Of a stretch of DNA of 64,000 nucleotides, positions 53,101-64,000 are shown piece by piece. Under the pieces are notes generated by a model, which was given only the letters and a program-made list of their open reading frames with translations, made no database searches and was not told the origin of the DNA. Every line of letters begins with the position of its first letter. Position 1 is the first letter of the stretch. Position numbers and translations under genes: made by a program. Source of the stretch: Coriaria nepalensis (Eukaryota > Streptophyta > Magnoliopsida > Cucurbitales > Coriariaceae); contig CP114482.1 of assembly GCA_027186245.1 (NCBI GenBank), forward strand, positions 23,331,209 to 23,395,208. Direction: 5' to 3'.

Positions 53101-56100
53101 CAAATGCAAGTTATGCATGAAAGTCGCGTTTTAAATGCAAAAATAGAATTGGTTCGAAGTGCCTTCAAACAATTTAATGATTGAAAAGACTCTGTGATAT
53201 GCTTCTTTTTAATGCTAAAATAATGCATTGTTGTCTTCAGTAGATTAATTACAAGTTATGTAAGAAAATAATGTTTGAAGGGCAAAAATAGAATTCGTTC
53301 GAATTAATTTAGAATGATTTAAAGACTAAAAGAGACTCAATGACATGACTTTAAGGCTAAACAAATGCATTGTTCCGTATAATAGATCAACTGCAAGTTA
53401 CGCACGAAAGTCATGTTTAAAGGCCGAATTTCGTTCGAAGTGATTTAGAATGATTTACTGACTAAAAGAAACGCAAAAATATGACTTGAACGCTAAAAAA
53501 GGCATAGTTGCCATCAATAGATCAATTGCAAGTTATGCACGAAAGTCGCGTTTTAAGTGCAAAAATAGAATTGGTTCGAAGTGCCTTCAAACAATTTAAT
53601 GATTGAAAAGACAGAGTGATATGCTTTTTAATGCTAAAATAATGCATCGTTGTCTTCAATAGATTAATTACAAGTTGTGTAAGAAAATAATGTTTGAAAT
53701 GCAAAAATAGAATTCGTTCGAATTAATTTAGAATGATTTAAAGACTAAAAGAGACTCAATGACATGACTTTAAGGCTAAACAAATGCATTGTTCCGTATA
53801 ATAGATCAACAGCAAGTTACGCACGAAAGTCATGTTTAAAGGCCGAATGTCGTTCGAAGTGATTTAGAATGATTTACTGACTAAAAGAGACGCAAAAATA
53901 TGACTTGAACGCTAAAAAAGGCATAGTTGCCATCAATAGATCAATTGCAAGTTATGCATGAAAGTCGCGTTTTAAATGCAAAAATAGAATTGGTTCGAAG
54001 TGCCTTCAAACAATTTAATGATTGAAAAGACTCTGTGATATGCTTCTTTTTAATGCTAAAATAATGCATTGTCGTCTTCAGTAGATTAATTACAAGTTAT
54101 GTAAGAAAATAATGTTTGAAGGGCAAAAATAGAATTCGTTCGAATTAATTTAGAATGATTTAAAGACTAAAAGAGACTCAATGACATGACTTTAAGGCTA
54201 AACAAATGCATTGTTCCGTATAATAGATCAACTGCAAGTTACGCACGAAAGTCATGTTTAAAGGCCGAATTTCGTTCGAAGTGATTTAGAATGATTTACT
54301 GACTAAAAGAGACGCAAAAATATGACTTGAACGCTAAAAAAGGCATAGTTGCCATCAATAGATCAATTGCAAGTTATGCACGAAAGTCGCGTTTTAAGTG
54401 CAAAAATAGAATTGGTTCGAAGTGCCTTCAAACAATTTAATGATTGAAAAGACAGAGTGATATGCTTTTTAATGCTAAAATAATGCATCGTTGTCTTCAA
54501 TAGATTAATTACAAGTTGTGTAAGAAAATAATGTTTGAAGGGCAAAAATAGAATTCGTTCGAATTAATTTAGAATGATTTAAAGACTAAAAGAGACTCAA
54601 TGACATGACTTTAAGGCTAAACAAATGCATTGTTCCGTATAATAGATCAACAGCAAGTTACGCACGAAAGTCATGTTTAAAGGCCGAATGTCGTTCGAAG
54701 TGATTTAGAATGATTTACTGACTAAAAGAGACGCAAAAATATGACTTGAACGCTAAAAAAGGCATAGTTGCCATCAATAGATCAATTGCAAGTTATGCAC
54801 GAAAGTCGCGTTTTAAATGCAAAAATAGAATTGGTTTGAAGTGCCTTCAAACAATTTAATGATTGAAAAGACTCTGTGATATGCTTCTTTGTAATTCTAA
54901 AATAATGCATTGTTGTCTTCAGTAGATTAATTACAAGTTATGTAAGAAAATAATGTTTGAAGGGCAAAAATAGAATTCGTTCGAGTTAATTTAGAATGAT
55001 GTAAAGACTAAAAGAGACTCAATGACATGACTTTAAGGCTAAACAAATGCATTGTTCCGTATAATAGATCAACTGCAAGTTACGCACGAAAGTCATGTTT
55101 AAAGGCCGAATTTCGTTCGAAGTGATTTAGAATGATTTACTGACTAAAAGAGACGCAAAAATATGACTTGAACGCTAAAAAAGGCATAGTTGCCATCAAT
55201 AGATCAATTGCAAGTTATGCACGAAAGTCGCGTTTTAAGTGCAAAAATAGAATTGGTTCGAAGTGCCTTCAAACAATTTAATGATTGAAAAGACAGAGTG
55301 ATATGCTTTTTAATGCTAAAATAATGCATCGTTGTCTTCAATAGATTAATTACAAGTTGTGTAAGAAAATAATGTTTGAAGGGCAAAAATAGAATTCGTT
55401 CGAATTAATTTAGAATGATTTAAAGACTAAAAGAGACTCAATGACATGACTTTAAGGCTAAACAAATGCATTGTTGCCTTCAAGAGATCAACTGCAAGTT
55501 ACGCACGAAAGTCATGTTTAAATGCCGAATTTCATACGAAGTGATTTAGAATGATTTACTGACTAAAAGAGACGCAAAAGTATGGCTTGAACGCTAAAAA
55601 ATGCATAGTTGCCATCAATAAATCAATTGCAAGTTATGCACGAAAGTCGCGTTTTAAATGCAAAAATAGAATTGGTTCGAAGTGCCTTCAAACAATTTAA
55701 TGATTGAAAAGACTCTGTGATATGCTTTTTAATGCTAAAATAATGCATTGTTGTCTTCAGTAGATTAATTACAAGTTATGTAAGAAAATAATGTTTGAAG
55801 GGCAAAAATAGATATCGTTCGAATTAATTTAGAATGATTTAAAGACTAAAAGAGACTCAATGACATGACTTTAAGGCTAAACAAATGCATTGTTCCGTAT
55901 AATAGATCAACTGCAAGTTACGCACGAAAGTCATGTTTAAAGGCCGAATTTCGTTCGAAGTGATTTAGAATGATTTACTGACTAAAAGAGACGCAAAAAT
56001 ATGACTTGAACGCTAAAAAAGGCATAGTTGCCATCAATAGATCAATTGCAAGTTATGCACGAAAGTCGCGTTTTAAGTGCAAAAATAGAATTGGTTCGAA

Positions 56101-58559
56101 GTGCCTTCAAACAATTTAATAATTGAAAAGACTGAGTGATATGCTTTTTAATGCTAAAATAATGCATCGTTGTCTTCAATAGATTAATTACAAGTTGTGT
56201 AAGAAAATAATGTTTGAAGGGCAAGAATAGAATTCGTTCGAATTAATTTAGAATGATTTAAAGACTAAAAGAGACTCAATGACATGACTTTAAGGCTAAA
56301 CAAATGCATTGTTCCGTATAATAGATCAACTGCAAGTTACGCACGAAAGTCATGTTTAAAGGCCGAATGTCGTTCGAAGTGATTTAGAATGATTTACTGA
56401 CTAAAAGAGACGCAAAAATATGACTTGAACGCTAAAAAAGGCATAGTTGCCATCAATAGATCAATTGCAAGTTATGCACGAAAGTCGCGTTTTAAATGCA
56501 AAAATAGAATTGGTTCGAAGTGCCATCAAACAATTTAATGATTGAAAAGACTGAGTGATATGCTTTCTAATGCTAAAATAATGCATCGTTGTCTTCAATA
56601 GATTAATTACAAGTTATGTAAGAAAATACTGTTTGAAGGGCAAAAATAGAATTCGTTCGAATTAATTTAGAATGATGTAAAGACTAAAAGAGACTCAATG
56701 ACATGACTTTAAGGCTAAACAAATGCATTGTTCCGTATAATAGATCAACTGCAAGTTACGCACGAAAGTCATGTTTAAAGGCCGAATTTGGGTCGAAGTG
56801 ATTTAGAATGATTTACTGACTAAAAGAGACGCAAAAATATGACTTGAACAGTAAAAAAGGCATAGTTGCCATCAATAGATCAATTGCAAGTTATGCACGA
56901 AAGTCGCGTTTTAAATGCAAAAAGAGAATTGGCTCGAAGTGCCTTCAAACAATTTAATGATTGAAAAGACTGAGTGATATGCTTTTTAATGCTAAAATAA
57001 TGCATTGTTGTCTTCAATAGATTAATTACAAGTTATGTAAGAAAATAATGTTTGAAGGGCGAAAATAGAATTCGGTCGAATTAATTTAGAATGATTTAAT
57101 GACTAAAAGAGACTCAATGACATGACTTTAAGGCTAAACAAATGCATTGTTGCCTTCAATAGATCAACTGCAAGTTACGCACGAAAGTCATGTTTAAATG
57201 CCGAATTTCATACGAAGTGATTTAGAATGATTTACTGCCTAAAAGAGACGCAAAAGTATGGCTTGAACGCTAAAAAATGCATAGTTGCCATCAATAGATC
57301 AATTGCAAGTTATGCACGAAAGTCGCGTTTTAAATGCAAAAATAGAATTGGTTCGAAGTGCCATCAAACAATTTAATGATTGAAAAGACTGAGTGATATG
57401 CTTTTTAATGCTAAAATAATGCATCGTTGTCTTCAATAGATTAATTACAAGTTATGTAAGAAAATAATGTTTGAAGGGCAAAAATAGAATTCGTTCGAAT
57501 TAATTTAGAATGATTTAAAGACTAAAAGAGACTCAATGACATGACTTTAAGGCTAAACAAATGCATTGTTCCGTATAATAGATCAACTGCAAGTTACGCA
57601 CGAAAGTCATGTTTAAAGGCCGAATTTCGTTCGAAGTGATTTAGAATGATTTACTGACTAAAAGAGACGCAAAAATATGACTTGAACGCTAAAAAAGACA
57701 TAGTTGCCATCAATAGATCAATTGCAAGTTATGCACGAAAGTCGCGTTTTAAATGCAAAAAGAGAATTGGTTCGAAGTGCCTTCAAACAATTTAATGATT
57801 GAAAAGACTGAGTGATATGCTTTTTAATGCTAAAATAATGCATTGTTGTCTTCAGTAGATTAATTACAAGTTATGTAAGAAAATAATGTTTGAAGGGCAA
57901 AAATAGAATTCGTTCGAATTAATTTAGAATGATTTAAAGACTAAAAGAGATTCAATGACATGACTTTAAGGCTAGACAAATGCATTGTTGCCTTCAATAG
58001 ATCAACTGCAAGTTACGCACGAAAGTCATGTTTAAAGGCCGAATTTCGTTCGAAGTGATTTAGAATGATTTACTGACTAAAAGAGACGCAAAAATATGAC
58101 TTGAACGCTAAAAAAGGCATAGTTGCCATCAATAGATCAATTGCAAGTTATGCACGAAAGTCGCGTTTTAAGTGCAAAAATAGAATTGGTTCGAAGTGCC
58201 TTCAAACAATTTAATGATTGAAAAGACTGAGTGATATGCTTTTTAATGCTAAAATAATGCATCGTTGTCTTCAATAGATTAATTACAAGTTGTGTAAGAA
58301 AATAATGTTTGAAGGGCAAGAATAGAATTCGTTCGAATTAATTTAGAATGATTTAAAGACTAAAAGAGACTCAATGACATGACTTTAAGGCTAAACAAAT
58401 GCATTGTTCCGTATAATAGATCAACTGCAAGTTACGCACGAAAGTCATGTTTAAAGGCCGAATGTCGTTCGAAGTGATTTAGAATGATTTACTGACTAAA
58501 AGAGACGCAAAAATATGACTTGAACGCTAAAAAAGGCATAGTTGCCATCAATAGATCAA

Positions 58560-61500
58560 TTGCAAGTTTTGCACGAAAGTCGCGTTTTAAAAGCGAAAAA
58601 ACAATTGGTTCGAAGTGCCTTCAAACAATTTAATGATTGAAAAGACTGAGTCATATGCTTTTTAATGCTAAAATAATGCATTGTTGTCTTCAATAGATTA
58701 ATTGCAAGTTATGTAAGAAAATAATATTTGAAGGGCGAAAATAGAATTCGTTCAAACTAATTTAGAATGATTTAATGACTAGAAGAGACTCAGTGACATG
58801 AATTTAAGGCTAAACAAATGCATTGTTGCCTATAATAGATCAACTGCAAGTTATGCACAAAAGTCATGTTTAAATGCCGAATTTCATACGAAGTGATTTA
58901 GAATGATTTACTGACTAAAAAGGACGCAAAAATATGACTTTAAAGCTAAAAAAATGCATAGTTGCCATCAATAGATCAATTGCAAATTATGCATGAAGAT
59001 GGCGTTCTAAATGCAAAAAGGGAATTGGTTCGAAGTGCCTTCAAACAATTTAATGATTGAAAGGATTGAGTAATATGCCTTTTAATGCAAAAATAATGCA
59101 TTGTTGTCTTCAATAGATTAATTAAAAGTTATGTAAGAAAATAATATTTGAAGGGCGAAAATAAAATTCGTTCAAACTTATTTAGAATGATTTAATGACT
59201 AGAAGAGACTCAGTGACATGACTTTAAGGCTAAACAAATGCATTGTTGCCTATAATAGATCAACTGCAAGTTATGGACGAAAGTCATGTTTAAATGCCGA
59301 ATTTCATACGAAGTGATTTAGAATGATTTGCTGACTAAAAAAGACGCAAAAATATGACTTTAAAGCTAAAAAAATGCATAGTTGCCATCAATAGATCAAT
59401 TGCAAATTATGAATTAAGATGGCGTTCTAAATGCAAAAAGAGAATTGGTTCGAAGTGCCTTCAAACAATTTAATGATTGAAAAGACTGAGTGATATGCTT
59501 TTTAATGCTAAAATAATGCATTGTTGTCTTCAATAGATTAATTAAAAGTTAAGTAAGAAAATAATATTTGAAGGGCGAAAATAGAATTCGTTCAAACTAA
59601 TTTAGAATGATTTAATGACTAGAAGAGACTCAGTGACATGACTTTACGGCTAAACAAATGCATTGTTGCCTATAATAGATCAACTGCAAGTTATGCACGA
59701 AAGTCATGTTTAAATGCCAAATTTCATACGAAGTGATTTAGAATGATTTACTGACTAAAAGAGACGCAAAAATATGACTTGAACGCTAAAAAAGGCATAG
59801 TTGCCATCAATAGATCAATTGCAAGTTATGCACGAAAGTCGCGTTTTAAATGCAAAAAGAGAATTGGTTCTAAGTGCCTTCAAATAATTTAATGAATGAA
59901 AAGACTGAGTGATATGCTTTTTAATGCTAAAATAATGCATTGTTGTCTTTAGTAGATTAATTGCAAGTTATGTAAGAAAATAATGTTTGAAGGGCGAAAA
60001 TAGAATTCGGTCGAATTAATTTAGAATGATTTAAAGACTAAAAGAGACTCAATGACATGACTTTAAGGCTAAACAAATACATTGTTACCTTCAATAGATC
60101 AACTGCAAGTTACGCACGAAAGTCATGTTTAAAGGCCGAATTTCGTTCGAAGTGATTTAGAATGATTCACGGGCTAAAAGAGACGCAAAGATGACTTTAA
60201 GGCTAAAAACTGCATAGTTGCCATCAATAGATCGATTGCAAGTTATACACGAAAGTCGCGTTTTAAATGCAAAAAGAGAATTGGTTCGAAGTGCCTTCAA
60301 ACAATTTAATGATTGAAAAGACTCAAGATATTCTTTTTAATGCTAAAATAATGCATTGTTGTCTTCAATAGATTAATTACAAGTTATGTAAGAAAATAAT
60401 ATTTGAAGGGCGAAAATAGAATTCGGTCGAATTAATTTAGAATGATTTAAAGACTAAAAGAGACTCAATGACATGACTTTAAGGCTAAACAAATGCATTG
60501 TTGCCTATAGTAGATCAACTGCAAGTTATGCACGAAAGTCATGTTTAAATGCCGAATTTCATACGAAGTGATTTAGAATGACTTACTGATTAAAAAAGAC
60601 GCTAAAATATGACTTTAAAGCTAAAAAAATGCATAGTTGCCATCAATAGATCAATTGCAAATTATGCATGAAGATGGCGTTCTAAATGCAAAAAGAGAAT
60701 TGGTTCGAAGTGCCTTCAAACAATTTAATGATTGAAAAGACTGAGTGATATGCTCTTTAATGGTAAAATAATGCATTGTTGTCTTCAATAGATTAATTAC
60801 AAGTTATGTAAGAAAATAATATTTGAATGGCGAAAATAGAATTAGCTCGAACTAATTTAGAATGATTTAATGAGTAGAAGAGACTTAGTGACATGAATTT
60901 AAGGCTAAACAAATACATTGTTGCCTAAAATAGATCCACTGCAATTTATGCACGAAAGTCATGTTTAAATGCCGAATTTCATACGAAGTGATTTAGAATG
61001 ATTTACTGACTAAAAAAGACGCAAAAATATGACTTTAAAGCTAAAAAAGGCATAGTTGCCATCAATAAATCAATTGCAAGTTATGCATGAAAGTTGCGTT
61101 TTAAATGAAAAAAGAGAATTGGTTCTAAGTGCCTTCAAACAATTTAATAATTGAAAAGACTGAGTGATATGCTTTTTAATGCTAAAATAATGCATTGTTG
61201 TCTTCATTAGCTTAATTGCAAGTTATGTAAGAAAATAATGTTTGAAGGGCGAAAATAGAATTCGGTCGAATTAATTTAGAATGATTTAAAGACTAAAAGA
61301 GACTCAATGACATGACTTTAAGGCTAAACAAATACATTGTTACCTTCAAAAGATCAACTGCAACTTACGCACGAAAGTCAGGTTTAAAGGCCGAATTTCG
61401 TTCGAAGTGATTTAGAATGATTTACTGACCAAAAGAGACGCAAAAATATGACTTGAACGCTAAAAAAGGCATAGTTGCCATCAATAGATCAATTGCAAGT

Positions 61501-64000
61501 TATGCACGAAAGTCGCGTTTTAAATGCAAAAATAGAATTGGTTCGAAGTGCCTTCAAACAATTTACTGATTGAAAAGGCTGAGTGATATGCTTTTTAATG
61601 CTAAAATAATGCATTGTTGTCTTCAATAGATTAATTGCAAGTTATGTAAGAAAATAATGTTTGAAGGACGAAAATAGAATTCGGCCGAATTAAATTAGAA
61701 TGATTTAATGACTAAAAGAGACTCAATGACATGACTTTAAGGCTAAACAAATGCATTGTTGCCTTCAATAGATCAACTGCAAGTTACGCACGAAAGTCAT
61801 GTTTAAAGGCCGAATTTCGTTCGGAGTGATTTAGAAAGATTTACTGACTAAAAGAGACGCAAAAATATGACTTGCACGCTAAAAAAGGCATAGTTGCCAT
61901 CAATAGATCAATTGCAAGTTATGCACGAAAGTCGCGTTTTAAATGCAAAAAGAGAATTGGTTTGAAGTGCCTTCAAACAATTTAATGATTCAAAAGACTG
62001 AGTGATATCCTTTTTAATGCTAAAATAATGCATTGTTGTCTTCAATAGATTAATTGCAAGTTATGTAAGAAAATAATGTTTGAAGGGCGAAAATAGAATT
62101 CGGTCGAATTAATTTAGAATGATTTAATGACTAAAAGAGACTCAATGACATGACTTTAAGGCTAAACAAATGCATTGTTGCCTTCAATAGATCAACTGCA
62201 CGTTACGCACGAAAGTCATGTTTAAAGGCCGAATTTCGTTCGAAGTGATTTAGAATGATTAACTGACTAAAAGAGACGCAAAAATATGACTTGAACGCTA
62301 AAAAAGGCATAGTTGCCATCAATAGATCAATTGCAAGTTATGGACGAAAGTCGCGTTTTAAATGCAAAAATAGAATTGGTTCGAAGTGCCTTCAAACAAT
62401 TTAATGATTGAAAAGACTGAGTGATATGCTTTTTAATGCTAAAATAATGCATTGCCGTCTTCAGTAGATTAATTACAAGTTATGTAAGAAAATAATGTTT
62501 GAAGGGCGAAAATAGAATTCGGTCGAATTTATTTAGAATGATTTAATGACTAAAAGAGACTCAATGACATGTCTTTAAGGCTAAACAAATGCATTGTTGC
62601 CTTCAATAGATGAACTGCAAGTTACGCACGAAAGTCATGTTTAAAGGCCGAATTTCGTTCGAAGTGATTTACAATGATTTACTTACTAAAAGAGACGCAA
62701 AAATATGACTTGAACGCTAAAAAAGGCATAGTTGCCATCAATAGATCAATTGCAAATTATGCATGAAGATGGCGTTCTAAATGCAAAAAGGGAATTGGTT
62801 CGAAGTGCCTTCAAACAATTTAATGATTGAAAAGACTGAGTGATATGCTTTTTAATGCTAAAATAATGCATTGTTGTCTTCAATAGATTAATTAAAAGTT
62901 ATGTAAGAAGTTAATATTTGAAGGGCGAAAATAGAATTCGTTCAAACTAATTTAGAATGATTTAATGACTAGAAGAGACTCAGTGACATGACTTTAAGGC
63001 TAAACAAATGCATTGTTGCCTATAATAGATCAACTGCAAGTTATGCACAAAATTCATGTTTAAATGCCGAATTTCATATGAAGTGATTTAGAATGATTTA
63101 CTGACTAAAAAAGACGCAAAAATATGACTTTAAAGCTAAAAAAATGCATAGTTGCCATCAATAGATCAATTGCAAATTATGCATGAAGATGGCGTTCTAA
63201 ATGCAAAAAGGGAATTGGTTCGAAGTGCCTTCAAACAATTTAATGATTGAAAGGATTGAGTAATATGCTTTTTAATGCTAAAATAATGCATTGTTGTCTT
63301 CAATAGATTAATTACAAGTTATGTAAGAAAATAATATTTGAAGGGCGAAAATAGAATTCGTTCGAACTAATTTAGAGTGATTTAATGACTAGAAGAGACT
63401 CATGACATGACTTTAAGGCTAAACAAATACATTGTTGCCTTCAATAGATCAACTGCAAGTTACGCACGAAAGTCATGTTTAAAGGCCGAATTTCGTTCGA
63501 AGTGATTTAGAATGATTCACGGACTAAAAGAGACGCAAAGATGACTTTAAGGCTAAAAAATGCATAGTTGCCATCAATAGATCGATTGCAAGTTATACAC
63601 AAAAGTCGCGTTTTAAATGCAAAAAGAGAATTGGTTCGAAGTGCCTTCAAACAATTTAATGATTGAAAAGACTCAAGATATTCTTTTTAATGCTAAAATA
63701 ATGCATTGTTGTCTTCAATAGATTAATTACAAGTTATGTAAGAAAATAATATTTGAAGGGCGAAAATAGAATTCGGTCGAATTAATTTAGAATGATTTAA
63801 AGACTAAAAGAGACTCAACGACATGACTTTAAGGCTAAACAAATGCATTGTTGCCTATAATAGATCAACTGCAAGTTATGCACGAAAGTCATGTTTAAAT
63901 GCCGAATTTCATACGAAGTGATTTAGAATGACTTACTGATTAAAAAAGACGCAAAAATATGACTTTAAAGCTAAAAAAATGCATAGTTGCCATCAATAGA
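58560..64000. repeat. Domain 6: diverged trimers, right side
   Basis: About 13 trimers with more scattered changes than domain 5. Markers are A variants GAAGATGGCGTTCTAAATGC (59001, 60675, 62771, 63191; a relative at 59421), B tails CAGTGACATGAATTTAAG (58.8 and 60.9 kb), C heads TTGCCTATAATAG, and the short C tail GCAAAGATGAC (60,169 and 63,519). The last two marker types otherwise occur at the left end of the window. The array continues past base 64,000. Confidence 0.82.
60171..60650 (+). repeat. Block repeated 3,350 bp downstream
   Basis: It matches 63521-64000 (to the window edge) at offset 3,350 bp. Shared rare variants are TAGATCGATTGC, AGTTATACAC, GACTCAAGATATTC and AATGACTTACTGATTAAAAA. 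It is the fifth place where direct copies lie eight trimers apart. The downstream copy is cut by the end of the window. Confidence 0.82.

Larger units (their letters stand above)
42465..58559. repeat. Domain 5: 841-bp dimer of two trimer types
   Basis: About 38 trimers. Type X (419 bp) has GTTTTAAGTGC, mostly GACAGAGTG, GCATCGTTG and CAAGTTGTG. Type Y (422 bp) has GTTTTAAATGC, GACTCTGTG, a CTT insertion (ATGCTTCTTTTT) and CTTCAGTAG. They alternate over long stretches, giving 841-bp spacing (43852-44693, 48895-49736-50577-51418, 53522-54363-55204). C heads are nearly all TTCCGTATAATAG. At 56-58.5 kb the alternation fades into mixed trimers. No non-repeat DNA is seen. Confidence 0.88.
1..64000 (+). 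repeat. Satellite DNA array, ~419-bp trimeric repeat
   Basis: The whole window is a head-to-tail tandem array. Every ~419 bp the same three-part cycle returns, recognisable by GCTAAAAAATGCAT (A start), GCTAAAATAATGCAT (B start) and GCTAAACAAATGCAT (C start). A-subunit starts run from base 4 to base 63,970; after removing two surplus C subunits the mean spacing is about 419 bp, giving about 152 trimers. I saw no inversion, transposon insertion, unique spacer, telomere-like repeat or RNA gene. Frequent stops in all frames and the absence of long open frames argue against coding. Size and purity are those of eukaryotic heterochromatic satellite; a centromeric role is possible but not shown. Family and species are not recognised. 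Confidence 0.98.

Noticed and set aside
42595..58319. Nineteen minus-strand open frames of 60-62 codons as small genes
   Set aside because: All are copies of one segment of the repeat, opened by single-base variants. They have no recognisable domain, ribosome-binding context or non-repeat neighbour, and the same segment is closed by stops in most other trimers.
1..64000. CRISPR array
   Set aside because: Repeats are ~140 and ~419 bp and directly abutting, with no unique spacers between them, and no cas-like coding sequence is present.
1..64000. Long protein-coding repeat (for example a surface or silk-like repeat protein)
   Set aside because: Stops occur in every frame within each trimer, and 1-, 2- and 3-bp length changes between copies are tolerated, which a translated repeat would not allow.
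1..64000. Ribosomal DNA, telomeric repeats, or transposon ends
   Set aside because: No rRNA-like sequence, no short G-rich telomere motif runs, and no terminal inverted repeats or target-site duplications were seen; all sequence is accounted for by the satellite.

Overview
This window is one uninterrupted block of tandem satellite DNA. I found no protein-coding gene, RNA gene, transposon or unique sequence. All 64 kb reads as one AT-rich repeat family (about 33% G+C, hand count of one subunit), head to tail on one strand. The basic cycle is about 419 bp and consists of three diverged subunits: A (141 bp), B (142 bp) and C (136 bp). Counting A-subunit starts from base 4 to base 63,970 gives about 152 complete trimers plus two surplus C subunits. 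Both window edges lie inside repeats, so the array continues on each side.

The setting is almost certainly a eukaryotic heterochromatic array, such as a centromere, pericentromere, knob or sex/B-chromosome block. That is inference from array size, purity and nested periodicity. I do not recognise the family and cannot name the species.

Six sequence domains follow one another. (1) 1-12.5 kb: older trimers, many with a 2-bp-shorter C, arranged as 836-bp dimers and mosaic blocks. (2) 12.5-18.1 kb: mixed trimers with a 3.35-kb repeat. (3) 18.1-22.1 kb: ten very similar trimers. (4) 22.1-42.5 kb: a B variant with AATTCGGTCGAATT is common; it holds an eight-trimer (3,352-bp) repeat and a 3,488-bp tandem duplication that carries an out-of-register extra C subunit. 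(5) 42.5-58.6 kb: largely alternating trimers forming an 841-bp dimer, overprinted by 1,682- and 2,101-bp duplications. (6) 58.6-64 kb: diverged trimers that share marker variants with domain 1.

No genes work together here. What is readable is the history of the array: unequal exchange or amplification at several scales, with recent blocks in the middle and older-looking variants at both ends. An eight-trimer spacing near 3.35 kb recurs in five separate places with different sequence, and is the most notable regularity. Short minus-strand open frames of 60-62 codons in 42.6-58.4 kb are by-products of repeat variants and are not annotated as genes.
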